A DNA stretch of 64,000 bases, taken from contig CM059203.1 in assembly GCA_030323885.1 (NCBI GenBank), positions 4,216,001 through 4,280,000 on the forward strand. Direction: 5' to 3'. The notes beneath the pieces were generated by a model. The model searched no databases. It saw nothing but the letters and a program-made list of their open reading frames with translations, and was not told the origin of the DNA. Positions 43,625 through 53,397 of the stretch are shown here, piece by piece. Origin of the DNA: Branchipolynoe longqiensis (lineage: Eukaryota; Annelida; Polychaeta; Phyllodocida; Polynoidae). A program made the position numbers and the translations under genes. Position 1 is the stretch's first letter; each line of letters opens with the position of its first letter.

Positions 43625-43746
43625 GGGAACTCTACGGTGGCGGTGCAAGGTTGGCCACTGGTTGGCGACCAGCCGACGCTGTCGCGGTGTCCTCGCAGCG
43701 ACTTGTCGCCCGCTAGGGCGGCGCCGTTTTCATGTTTTACAGCGGG

Positions 43747-43783
43747 TATAAAAGGAAATGGTTCCTGGAAGAGTCATTCACTT
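43747..43783 (+). promoter_or_regulatory. TATA box and initiator, R2 unit 2
   Basis: TATAAAAG at 43,747-43,754 with TCATTCA about 27 bp downstream, identical in layout to unit 1 and followed by the CTG-rich tract and the intact MADF-like ORF. Confidence 0.65.
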
Positions 43784-43997
43784 GCTCCTGAGCGCTCTGA
43801 GCTGCTGCTGCTGCTACTACTGCTGCTGCTGCTACTACTACTGTTACAGCTGCTACTGCTGATTCTGCTGCTGCTGATTCTACTGCTGATACGGCTCCTA
43901 CTGCTGTTACTTCTGTGACTACTGCCACTGCTGCTGCTGATTCTGCTGCTGCTGATTCTGCTGCTGCTACTGATGCTGCTATTGCTGCTTCTCCATT

Positions 43998-44351
43998 ATG
44001 CCACCAAAGACCAGACCATCAGCTACAACTCCAGTTCCGTTAGCTTCTTCGGGTACCGGTTTGTCTGCTCCGACGATGCCAGACATGCGTGCCGAAGAGG
44101 AGGAGCCAACACAGAGAAGCATGCCAGACCTGCACCTGGGGACAAAGAGCGAAGTGGATGGAACCCTGCTCTCCCCCGAGATGCTCACTGCTGAACAGGA
44201 GGATGAGCTGGCTGAGTGGTTTGGGGAGAATCCAATCTTCTACGACAAGTCGCTGTTCGACTTAAAAAAAAGAAGTCGGGGTCACTCTCTGCTACATCTC
44301 GTAGAACATGGTTGGCTCCATCCGAAGGTAGCTGCAGAAATCTCCATGTGA
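43998..44351 (+). CDS. MADF-like ORF (Harbinger accessory type), unit 2
   Basis: 117 residues, intact relative to unit 1: ELAEWFGENPIFYDKSLFDL, then KKRSRGHSLLHLVEHGWLHP before the stop. The last ~25 residues are read from the antisense strand of the transposase fragment, so the native MADF domain is cut short after its first helix. Start chosen at the first ATG after the CTG leader. Probably not functional as a full DNA-binding domain. Confidence 0.55.
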   Translation: MPPKTRPSATTPVPLASSGTGLSAPTMPDMRAEEEEPTQRSMPDLHLGTKSEVDGTLLSPEMLTAEQEDELAEWFGENPIFYDKSLFDLKKRSRGHSLLHLVEHGWLHPKVAAEISM

Positions 44352-44657
44352 CTCCACCTCTAGCTCAGCGATGAGATTTTCATATTCGCCAAATGCAAGC
44401 CTTCTGGATATCCATGGGCGCACCCAGAACCTTCTCTGATGCCTCCTTCTTAATCTCAGATGTAGCAGACAAAGGAGAGCCGCACATGCATCTTGTTGGT
44501 GTAGTCTCCCGTGCCTCAATGCAGCCGGGCCAGCCATGACTACAGCCTCCGAACAGAAAGATCCAAGCACTCCAGTCTCAACACGGTAAATGATGAAGAA
44601 GACAAAGGGTGTACTCTCAACCACGGTTGATGAAGGCGAAGGATGCACTCTCATCAA
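44287..44657 (-). pseudogene. PIF/Harbinger transposase, N-terminal fragment, unit 2
   Basis: The encoded residues are the same as at 42,605-42,970, including FWVRPWISRRLAFGEYENLI. The reading frame is open over 121 codons but lacks the catalytic core, as in unit 1. Confidence 0.75.
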
Positions 44658-44723
44658 GGCAGTCGACGATGAGGAAGAGCCACGATGTATTCCTACAAGT
44701 AGCAGGGAGCCTTTTCCGTCTGC

Positions 44724-45317
44724 GTGGATGCACTGTGTACCCTCTCCGGACGCCTAGATGGTAGTGATAACATGCATCCTGACACCTGGCATATAGAGGC
44801 TGACAAAAGTGGTCGGCGTCCTGGCACTGCCAGGTCGGCGCCAAGAAAACATTTGAGCCTTTTTGATGGATCGTACCGTGCGTACGGTTTGCAGCTGCAG
44901 GTTGATGGCAGGGAGGCTGTGTGAGATACGGGGATGAGTGAGCGCACGATCGAGACCAAAGTTGTCAAGCATTTTGTGTGCTCGCTCTTAGATCCCGGTG
45001 AGCAGCGTACTGCCTACGACCGTTGCCGTCCGGGAAAGTCATCTCTGGAGGAGATGTTTGAGATAGTCGATGATTACTGCGCCAACGCACTGCATGCTGG
45101 GTGGTCAACTGCGGTAGAGGCTATTCGGCTATCTGATGAGTCGGATAGAAGGTCGAGGTTGAGTTGGCAGCTTATAATGCGCCATGAGGGCCTCGGCGTG
45201 ATGCCGGCGGTAGTTACTCCCGGGGCAGTTCTGGTGGTGGGGGGTGGGGGCTATCGTGACGGTAATAACTTCCAGCATTCAGATGGAGGGGACTATCATG
45301 AGGGTGGCAACCTTTGA
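44724..45317 (+). pseudogene. R2 Gag-like gene, unit boundary 2-3
   Basis: Same gene as 43,037-43,624. The in-frame TGA before MSERTIETK is retained. A small deletion at about 45,147 (ESDSEFEVE region) shifts the frame through the Gly-rich tail, although a frame remains open to 45,317. Confidence 0.6.
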
Positions 45318-45427
45318 GGGAGCTCTACGGTGCCGGCGCAAGGTTGGCCACTGGTTGGCGACCAGCTGACGCTGTCGCGGCATCCTCACGGCGACTTGTC
45401 ACCGCTGTTTTCATGTTTTACAGCGGG

Positions 45428-45464
45428 TATAAAAGGAAATCGTTCCTGGAAGAGTCATTCACTT
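45428..45464 (+). promoter_or_regulatory. TATA box and initiator, R2 unit 3
   Basis: TATAAAAG at 45,428-45,435 with TCATTCA downstream, followed by a short CTG tract and then the end of the R2 homology at the TIR element. Confidence 0.6.
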
Positions 45465-45534
45465 GCTCCTGAGCGCTCTAAGCTGCTGCTGCTGCTACTA
45501 CTTCAGCTACTGCTGATATTGCTCCTGCTGCTGC

Positions 45535-46097
45535 TGCCAATGATTTTCTGCGATTGCGGAAAACGGACGGAAATCGCGGATTGTCAAGTTTGAAACTTCA
45601 TAAGTTCGAGCGGAATTCCATTATTTTGTGATTTATATGCATATTTATTATTGACTTTACTTATATCTTATTAACTTTTATATGTTATATTCAATTTCAT
45701 GTTCTGTTTTATGGATTTCAGATAGTCATGATCTCCAATCTAACATCAGTATTTATTTTTATTTTATTTGTCATTCTTTTGTGTGACGATCATGTTGCGA
45801 TGTATTACATTATTATTTCAATTGGTATCATTATAATAAAAGTGCAGTGTCAAGTTCAATGCTAAAGTCCCCATCACCATCTCAGTGTCTCTTACTCTGT
45901 CATCAGAAAGCTCTTTACCTGCAATTAGACTAGATTCAATTAATTCTAACATGACAGCAATACATGAGTATTTAATCAAGCATAAAATTAAGCAGTATGG
46001 AACGGAATTTTTTTTTTTTTCTGAAAGGGAATTGAAATGGAATTTGCTATTTGGTGAAACGGAATTTGCCTTATTTTGAAACGGAAAATCATTGGCA
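45535..46097. mobile_element. 563 bp TIR element, AT-rich, hAT-like ends
   Basis: TGCCAATGATTTTC at 45,535-45,548 is mirrored by GAAAATCATTGGCA at 46,084-46,097. The flanks (GCTGCTGC and CTACATAT) do not match, so no TSD is confirmed; it separates R2 from a LINE. It holds repeated ACGGAATTT-type words near its right end and a 13-T run (46,008-46,020). Not coding. The hAT label is a guess from the type of ends. Confidence 0.65.
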
Positions 46098-46955
46098 CTA
46101 CATATCCTCCAAGCTTGGGATGGACAAAATGGCTTAATCTAAAACTTTTGCACAGGTGAGTTCTGGGAAAATGTGGTTGCAAGAAGTTTGGCTATGTCGG
46201 TTACGGAAGTTAAAAGAATGTTATTGTGTTTTAGGTGTTGGACTGATGATCCAGCAGCCTTCAGTTTTATTTTCTGGATCATGGTCCACACTTTAGAAAG
46301 TAGGGTGCAAATGGTTATGCCGGAGACATATTGTCTCCAACACAGCCTCCTCGCCTCCCGAATAGTTTGGTGAGCCCGAGCCCTTCGAATTTTAAAGCGA
46401 ACGTGGTTTTCGGCGGTAGGCCGCACCTTTTTCCGCTCATTGATTGCGTTCTTACAAGTTGCATTAAAAGAAGGATTTGTTATATGTCTTAGGAATGGTT
46501 TCCTCTGCAATCGACCCCAAGATCTCTGTGAATGTTTTCATTGCAACAGGATCATTGCGGGCTACTCCCACGAACCTCTCACGGGCGAGTGACTGGAATA
46601 GTGACCAGTCGGCTTTGTTCAGCCACCAGCTCGGTTCCTTCCGGTTCCGAGCTGGTCCTTTGGTCGTAATCACAATAGGGAAATGGTCACTTCCACAGAG
46701 GTCGTTCTAGACTCTCCATGAGAAGTCGAGCAGGAGATCCGGTTGCAGAATAGTGAGATCGATCGCAGAGGAAGGCTCATACCCAGGATGAGCATAGGTA
46801 TGGGACCCATCATTTAGAAAGCTCAAAGCGCGATTGCCCAGGAAATTCTCAACTCCCCTGCCTTTGCTGTTTGTGTTTGCACTACCCCAAAGGGGGTTGT
46901 GTGCATTGAAGTCCCCCATTAAAATATAGGGGGAAGGTAACTGATCCGTTAAAGT
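46098..46955 (-). pseudogene. LINE endonuclease C-terminal half and EN-RT linker
   Basis: Frames 46,707-46,919 (GDFNAHNPLWGSANTNSKGR, YAHPGYEPSSAIDLTILQPD), 46,464-46,673 (VITTKGPARNRKEPSWWLNK) and 46,139-46,510 (linker with RRARAHQTIREARRLCWRQY). The catalytic GDFN and the SDH region are both represented, separated by one or two frameshifts. Better preserved than the matching 17.8-18.8 kb region. Confidence 0.8.
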
Positions 46956-48010
46956 TTTGTGAGTTCAATTTTGTTGTCACCTGATACAAATTTAACCACT
47001 TCAAAACTGCATTGGAAATCACTTTTTTCTGTCATTTGACACAACTCTGAGCATTTCTTGTAAATTTCCATGCAGGAATATAAATGTGATTAACAAAACT
47101 GAGAGAATAAATACCACAAACATTTTGCCATATTTTTTTTAATTTTTATTGAGGCTGTATTTATTCTGTCCATAGCATGTAAGCCCGGGTACCCAGGCTT
47201 GTATTCAATGCTGGCCAGCTGTAGTGTTGGTGTTGTCTCATCAAACAGTAGCTGCTGATAAGTTATTTGATTGTCTGCATTTCAGTAACAGATAGATAGT
47301 CTGTTCGTACGTTTAGTAGCCTATGTTAGTTTTTTTGGGCCCTTCTAATCTTATTACTATGTTAGTTGTTTTCTTAAGGTTCTATGTTAGTGTTTTGGGG
47401 TTTTCTTGGGAAGAGTTTCCCGCTTTTTTCTACTTAATTCTATACTAGCCTATTTTATTTACATGTCCATAGACCTGTACGTAATAGGTGGTTGAGTTAT
47501 GTTTGTTTGAATTTGATTTGATTTATATTGTTGTTGGATATGCTATCTGGCTTTTATATTTCCGGTTATCCGGCCGTGGGCTGTCAGTTGGTGGGCCATG
47601 ACATATCACCTGCCCCCTTGTGCTGCAGTTCAGTTGTGGTTCCCAGTTTTTATTTTGCACAGCTATTTTTTGTACGTTTTTAGGTCAGGGATTTGTCTTT
47701 CTTTCACCGTTTGTGCATTCCATGCCTTAGCGGCTGTGATATATGCGTAATAGATGTACAGGTGTGTGGTTAATATATGTTAACGAGATGTAGAGGTTGA
47801 GACAAAGAGTTATGCAAATGAGATGACATCATGGAAAGTTTAGCCGGTGGGTCAAGCGTGCCCTAAGCCGTGATTAAACCATTCAGTATCCAGAAGTCAA
47901 AGTGTTCAGACGTCGTACTTTCACAGCGTCCATTTCCAGTGTGCTCCTTTCATGGGCTTTGATCTGGCTTCTGGTCTGCCTTAGTAGTGGTGCCTTGCTT
48001 GCTCAGGTGT
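46956..48010. other. unassigned AT-rich stretch
   Basis: No element or gene recognised. T-rich tracts and short frames only. A TATGTTAGTTGTTTT-type word is repeated with variation at about 47,320-47,400. A 69-codon plus-strand frame at 47,902-48,111 is antisense to a LINE fragment. Confidence 0.5.
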
Positions 48011-48240
48011 CCCTTAGTGGTTGGGATAGACGCTTAATGTCTTGGCTATATATCCATATGCTAATGTTTTTAGGTGGATTATCCTTCTGTTTTCTAGTAG
48101 CTTTGCTTTAGTTCTTTTGTGTAGGTCATAAGTGGGGTGTAGTTTGTCTACTTTCAGGCAGATTTTCAGGGCCCTATTTTGTAGTATCTGCAATTTTTTA
48201 AGTAGCTCTTTTTTAGCAGCCATGTAGATTACATCCTCAT
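48011..48240 (-). pseudogene. LINE reverse transcriptase thumb fragment, other family
   Basis: The minus-strand frame 48,014-48,223 encodes LLKKLQILQNRALKICLKVD, a block found just after the RT catalytic domain in many Jockey/CR1-type LINEs (L..LQ..QN(R/K)A(L/I)(R/K)), then YDLHKRTKAKLLENRRIIHL. It differs from the I/Nimb, RTE and CR1-like copies elsewhere here. Confidence 0.65.
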
Positions 48241-49108
48241 AGTCAAAGTAGTCATCATTTTCACTGACTCTTTTTCCTGCCTTCAGGCTTTAAACAATAG
48301 GAAACTGGACCACCCAATACTACTTAAAGTACTCATTAAACTAAACTCTCTTTCAATAGCAAAATTTGATATTCACCTATGTTGGGTGCCTGGTCATGTG
48401 AGTATCCCAGGAAATGAGAGAGAAAATCAAGTGGCCACTCGAGCCCTGACTGCTCCTTTGGAACACTGTCATATTCCCCACTCTGATCTGAAAGCTACCA
48501 TTAAAAAATACATTTGGAACCTATGGCAGATCGAATGGGATGAACACCCAGACAACAAACTCCATAGAATTACCCCCTCCGTGAACGGACTGCCGCAGAG
48601 TCGCCTGGAAGGGCGTCACGATCAGGTTGTTCTAACAAGATGCCATATTGGCCACTCGTGGCTAACACACGTTTTTCTGCTCATGGGGGAGCCTCCCCCT
48701 GAATGTATTGGATGTCAGTCCCCACTGACATTAAAACACATTTTATTAAACTGTGTGGATTTCATGGCCCTGCGCCAACAATTTTACACTGCAAACAACA
48801 TGCATGACCTTTTCGCTAAAGTAAAACAAGAAAATATTTTGGCCTTTTTGAGGGCAGCTGGTTTGTACCAACTCATATAGATTTTTAAACCTATTTCATC
48901 AGCGAATAATACTATCATTTAGACTTTTATTTAGCTATATGATTGTGAGTTTACAAAATTCATGAGTGTCCATTGACACAAATTTGATTGTATGCTTTTA
49001 CATGTAAAAGCGATGGTTTGAACAAAAACAAACATTTCTCGCCGTGAATATGGCCTATGCTGCCGACACGGCGTAAAGCAACCACCAATCAATCAATCAA
49101 TCAATCAA
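48241..49108 (+). pseudogene. LINE-A 3' part, plus strand
   Basis: Open from 48,254 to the stop at 48,880: IIFTDSFSCLQALNNRKLDH, HLCWVPGHVSIPGNERENQV, KKYIWNLWQIEWDEHPDNKL, the Cys cluster ECIGCQSPLTLKHILLNC and FLRAAGLYQLI. The 3' UTR ends in the (CAAT)n tail at 49,086-49,108. This is the cleanest LINE-A 3' part in the window and serves as the empty-site reference for the insertions at 2.8-5.8 kb. 5'-truncated in RNase H. Confidence 0.9.
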
Positions 49109-49121
49109 AGTAGGGGAGTAC

Positions 49122-49498
49122 CTAGATAAAGGATTCACCCGGTACTCAGTACACGGGTGAATACCAACGCTCTATAAAAACGGCCGAAAATGCGGGTCAA
49201 TCATGAAATAAGAGCCTAATTTCACAATGTAAGAAGCAACAATTATTCTTTACATATGTCTTATTATTAGCCCGCTAGCTTTGAGTTGAAAAATATATAA
49301 TATCTAGTTTAATAAGATTTAAAAGTGAAATCGACGGCGTTATGCGGCCGCCATCTTGTCTTTTTGGATTCTCTCCCAACTCTGTGCCGATATAAGTAAC
49401 CATTTGACACTGGTGCCAGGCATTCTACTTGTTGTTCCATACTAACGCTATTTTCACCCGTATTTCGACTACAAGTACCGGGTGAATCTTTTATCTAG
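49122..49498. mobile_element. 377 bp MITE with CTAGATAAA ends
   Basis: The inverted ends read CTAGATAAA(G)GATTCACC...GGTGAATCTTTTATCTAG. GGAGTAC is present on both sides (49,115-49,121 and 49,499-49,505), a 7 bp (possibly 8 bp) TSD. Not coding. A miniature version with almost no interior lies at 53,398-53,456. Confidence 0.85.
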
Positions 49499-49558
49499 GG
49501 AGTACTATGCCTTTGAAGATTTTTATTTAAGGTTATGGGGGTATGTATCAAGTCTTCA
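49499..49558 (-). pseudogene. LINE endonuclease N-terminal sliver
   Basis: About 60 bp similar to 18,895-18,940 (TATTTAAGGT, GGTATGTATCA). It continues, after the RTE and TIR element insertions, at 51,019. Confidence 0.6.
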
Positions 49559-50227
49559 CAAGATATAGTGGATGAAGTAAAAGAAGAAAGAAGAAAGAAA
49601 AAAGTGAGAGATGTGGCCTCAAAATGAATGCAGGTAGAGTCATTTGTGTATCTGGGCCATTTAATAACTAGTGATGGCGGATGTGAGAGAGAGATTAAAC
49701 GGAGAATAAACATTGCCAAAACAACATTTCTAAAGATGCAGAAAGTACTAACATCTAGAGACATAAATATAAAAACAAGACTCCGACTGCTAAAATGCTA
49801 TGTGTGGTCTACACTTTTATATTGCTGCGAGACATGGATTTTGAAGAAAGAAATAACAACAAAGCTTGAGGCATTTGAAATGTGGCAATACAGAAGAATG
49901 TTAAAAATTCCATGGACAGCAATGATAAGCAATGTGGAGGTCCTAACAAGAATGAAAATAAAGAGACAGATAATACAAACGATCAAAAACAGAAAAATTA
50001 AATACTTTGGCCACATGATACGACACCAGGAATAACAGAGAAGAATACTGGAAGGGAAGATAGAAGGGAAAAGACCAAGAGGGAGGAGAACAACATGGAT
50101 GGACAACATCACTGAGTGGACAGCAATGAGCTATGCGGAATGCGTGAGAGGAACGAATGACAGGAAGAGATGGAGGTCCATTGCAGCCAACCTTCTTCGA
50201 GAAGACGGCACCCATTGATTGATTGAT
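49559..50227 (+). pseudogene. RTE-like LINE, 5'-truncated and internally deleted
   Basis: Similar to 22,045-22,705 but lacking about 83 bp (between positions equivalent to 22,104 and 22,186). The frame 49,628-50,035 encodes FVYLGHLITSDGGCEREIKR and AFEMWQYRRMLKIPW and reads through the site that is a stop in the other copy, ending HMIRHQE. It retains the true 3' end (AACCTTCTTCGAGAAGACGG then CACCCATTGATTGATTGAT). Flanks share GTCTTCAC (before 49,559 and near 51,026), the TSD of this insertion. Confidence 0.85.
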
Positions 50228-51018
50228 GGGTCACTCTCCTGAAAACTGGTCAGCATGAGATGGGATTTTAAAACATCAATAAAAACCTTCCTACTTATTT
50301 TTTTCCTTATACTTTTCATATTCATGTTCAGATTTGATGAAAGAAATAAGGGAAATAAAATAAAACTGTGTGCAACTTTGGTCTTTTTAGTTATGAACTG
50401 TTTTTGTACCAAAAAAACCCATTTTACAGTCAGCCATTTGTAACATGACATATGGGACGTGGTTGAATCCTTATTAACATCTTGTATTGCATTGATATAT
50501 CAAACAAAACAGTTCCCAAATCAAAGAGGAAGTATTTATTAACATGTATGCATGCTTAAATTTAAAAAAAAAAAAATGTAATCTCTTCAGAAATAACATT
50601 ACAAATTTCCATCACACGTGTAACCGTGGTGTCTGGATGCCACATAAATATTGTACACTAATTATTCAGTGAATAAAGCATGGCTGGGAATTACTTTTTT
50701 TTATCAATATAAGCACTAGATATTTCTGTATATTATGCCATGATTAATATGCTTCTAAGTATAATATTATTTAATTCTGATTAGATATTTATTAAGCAGA
50801 CTGTGTGGTGTCCTAAACATGTGTTACATGTGTGACACACATGTTATACTGCCATAAGAGATATCTTATTCATGGACTACACCTTTATTTTTTATCTCAT
50901 CAATTTATATTTTACATAGATGTAAAGGGGAGATTTCCAGCTTTCATTTGCAACCAAAAAAATGTAAACAATTCAAATATTAAATGTTAACTCTGACCAG
51001 TTTTCAGGAGAGTGACCC
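50228..51018. mobile_element. TIR element 'G', copy 2, uninterrupted
   Basis: 791 bp; ends GGGTCACTCTCCTGAAAACT and complement; TSD TGAT at 50,224-50,227 and 51,019-51,022. It lacks the GC-rich block found in copy 1, so it gives the empty site for that insertion. It landed in the (TTGA)n tail of the RTE copy. Contains no transposase-like frame. Confidence 0.88.
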
Positions 51019-51260
51019 TGATCACGTCTTCACGCACCAGAACGGACGAGCCACCGGTGGCTCGTTCACCATCCGGCACACAACATTGATACATATTGTA
51101 ATGTTTTAGGGAGATCTGATCAGTAGCCTTTATATATCTTTCTTGTAAGCAAATGCCAAGAGGGTCATGTGAAAGCACAATCAACTATCTATCAAAAGAC
51201 ACTTTTGATGTTTAAAGCTCACAACTACACAAGTAAAATGAGCCCAGGTAAATTTCTAGA
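51019..51260 (-). pseudogene. LINE endonuclease N-terminal part
   Basis: The minus-strand frame 50,987-51,184 encodes DPLGICLQERYIKATDQISL and KHYNMYQ, then GERATGGSSVLV. This matches the APE-endonuclease N-terminus, where LQE provides a catalytic Glu. The part beyond 51,185 resembles LINE 3' UTR sequence, marking another junction. Confidence 0.7.
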
Positions 51261-51546
51261 TAAAAGCTACTTCTTCATATGAATATCCTTTTGCGTAATT
51301 TGCGGCACTTCAAAGCATGCAATACTTATAGTTGAATGGTAAGTATACCAAACTATTAGTCCAGAGTAGTTTTGATGAAAAATGGCTAGTTTTGAAGCAA
51401 TTTCAGCTGAAAGAATAAGAAATACTTACCACAAACGTTCCCACGTCCTTTAGATACGACGTCTACGTACAGACTACGTCCCGGTTCCAGCGGCGCGGTG
51501 CATTGTGGGATGCAAAAGCACATGGCACATGGCACATGGCGCTAAA
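51261..51546. other. unassigned spacer sharing a block with 53.6 kb
   Basis: Contains TTCCAGCGGCGCGGTGCATT and repeated CACATGGCACATGG just before a MITE. The same block occurs at 53,609-53,690, so this is a dispersed repeat of unknown type. Confidence 0.5.
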
Positions 51547-52295
51547 GGCCCAGTCACACGAGGCCTGCGTTCGCTTATGATCGATCCGCGAGGATTTTGC
51601 AATTAAATTCTGACCATCTTACGACCACCTTACGACTAATCGCCGAATGCTCTGCGAGCGATCACCGACTGGTCGCATACCATTACGTCTTTTTTGGTCG
51701 CAAGGAGATTGTCGCTGCAGCACCAACATCCTCCTTATGGCCCAGTCACACGAGGCCTGCGTTCGATCCGCGAGGATTTTGCAATTAAATTACGACCATC
51801 TTATGACGACCTTATGACTAATCGCCGAATGTTCTGCGAGCGATCGCCGACTGATCGCCTACCATTTCGCCTTTTTTGGTCGCAAGGAGATTGTCACTGC
51901 AGCTCCAACAATCTCCTTGCGACCTCTGGCGTCTCCACCGATCGCCGATCAATCGGCGATCGTTCGCCGACCGATCGCCGACTGATCTGCGACTATAGTA
52001 GCTGTATTCAAGCATCAGATGAGGCATGCGTTCGCTTACGATCGATTCGCGAGCATTTTGCAGATAAATTACGACCATCTTAACACCACCTTACGACCAC
52101 CTTACGACTAATCGCCAAGCGATCGCCGACCGGTGCGATGTGGCGCATGTATGATAATGTCACAATGTCGCCTGGTCGACATGGCGATGTATTAAATAGT
52201 TTGTAACAAATTGTTTCAATTTTGTCGCAAGGAGATCGCAGACTTTTGGTCGTGGATCGATCGTAAGCGAACGCTGGCCGTCGTGTGACTGAGGC
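51547..52295. mobile_element. MITE 'A', ~750 bp, GATCG-rich
   Basis: Starts GGCCCAGTCACACGAGGCCT and ends, in complement, GCCTCAGTCACACGACGGCC. The inverted match continues through CGTTCGCTTA(T/C)GATCGATCC for about 40 bp. A second internal start, GGCCCAGTCACACGAGGCCT, lies at about 51,737. The interior is full of CGATCGCCGAC-type words that can pair with each other. No credible coding frame. Confidence 0.75.
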
Positions 52296-53395
52296 ATTAT
52301 GACCTCTGGCGTATCCACCGATCGCCGACCGGTCGGCGATCGGCGACGACCGGTCAGCGACTGATCTGCGACCATAGTAGCAGTACTCAAGTGTCACACG
52401 AGGCATTTTGCAGTTAAATTACGACCATCTTACGACCATATTACGACCACCTTACGACAACCTTACGACAACCTTACAACTAATCGCCAAGCGATCGCCG
52501 ACCGATGTGATGTGGCGCGTCGCCTCGTACATAATGGTCGACATGGCGACGTATTAAATAGTTTGTAACAAGTTGTTTCAATTTTGTCGCAAGGAGATCG
52601 CAAACTTTTGGTCACGGATCGATCGTAATGGAGCAGTCACACTACGACGTATATTGCGGCGTGCCGCCAACGCGCTTAAATATATTCAACGCGTCGAGAA
52701 ACGTCAAACTTTTCGGCGGGTTTTGCAAAAAGTCGAAACATCGCAGCGTGTTGCCAGCGCGTTGCTCGCGTGTTATTGGCGTGCCGCCAGCGTGTTGCGC
52801 GCAAGAAACACCCGCCGCTTGACCCAATTTCTCAAAAGTTGCGCCGCATTCCAACCGGCTGCTAGCATCTTATATCGACGTGTTATCAACGTGTTATCGG
52901 CGTGTCGCCGGCGCGTCAGTCGCAGATGGCGGGTTGGGCGCGTGTTATCAACGTCTTATCGCCGTGTTATCGGCGGGTTCCCAAGACGTCGACGGGTTCC
53001 AAGCGTGTTATCAATACGTTGTTGACGCGTTACAGGCGCGTTGCCGGCGCGTTGCCGACGCGTTGCTGGTAACGCGTATCGACGTCCTGAAAACGTGCCC
53101 GTAACGCGCTAGCCAACCCGTCGGCGCGCGTCGGCCAGCGCCGAAAGTTTTGTGCTTGCACAAAATTTTCGGCGCTGGCCGAAGCGCGCCGACGTTTTGT
53201 ATCAAAATCTACATGTAACGACGTGTACCGACGCGCCCGTAATGTGTTTCTAACGCGCCAGTAACGCGTTCCGACGCGTTCCGACGTTTCGCCCAAAAAC
53301 CCAACACGTTCCCACGCGTTGTCCAACGTTGATGCAACACGTCGTAGTGTGACTGCTCCATAATAGGAACGCAGCCCGTCGTGTGACTTGAGGAA
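52296..53395. mobile_element. MITE 'A' second copy, split by MITE 'B'
   Basis: Interior sequence of MITE A recurs from 52,296 to 52,628 (TCGCAAGGAGATCGCA, GGATCGATCGTAA). After the 732 bp insertion it resumes with GGAACGCAGCCCGTCGTGTG to about 53,393. Its left end lacks a clear terminus. Confidence 0.65.
52629..53360. mobile_element. MITE 'B', 732 bp, CGCGTT/CGTGTT-rich
   Basis: The ends are inverted repeats TGGAGCAGTCACACTACGAC and complement. TAA at 52,626-52,628 and 53,361-53,363 is a 3 bp TSD, as in PIF/Harbinger. The interior is a dense, degenerate set of GCGTGTTATC, GCGTTGCC and GCGTGCCGCC words and includes a large inverted pair around 53,120-53,190 (GCGCGTCGGCCAGCGCCGAA and complement). 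Arg-rich open frames are by-products. Confidence 0.85.
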
Positions 53396-53397
53396 TA

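Larger units (their letters stand above)
41650..45534 (+). repeat. higher-order tandem duplication R2, 1,687-1,702 bp period
   Basis: TCATCTCTGGAGGAGATG occurs at 41,650, 43,352 and 45,039. Each unit contains, in order, a Gly-rich Gag-like tail, a TATA/initiator promoter, a CTG-rich leader, a MADF-like frame, an antisense Harbinger transposase fragment and a Gag-like N-terminal segment. Units 1 and 2 are nearly identical; unit 3 is truncated in the leader by the TIR element at 45,535. Most differences are in the CTG tract. Confidence 0.9.

Noticed and set aside
42605..44657. Harbinger fragments as domesticated host transposase exons
   Set aside because: Only the N-terminal region without catalytic core is present, in tandem-duplicated debris with a nonsense-mutated partner; no splice sites or host exons are evident.
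45885..46182. 64-codon frames in the AT-rich TIR element as transposase remnants
   Set aside because: No motif is recognisable, and the frames cross the right TIR and the T run.
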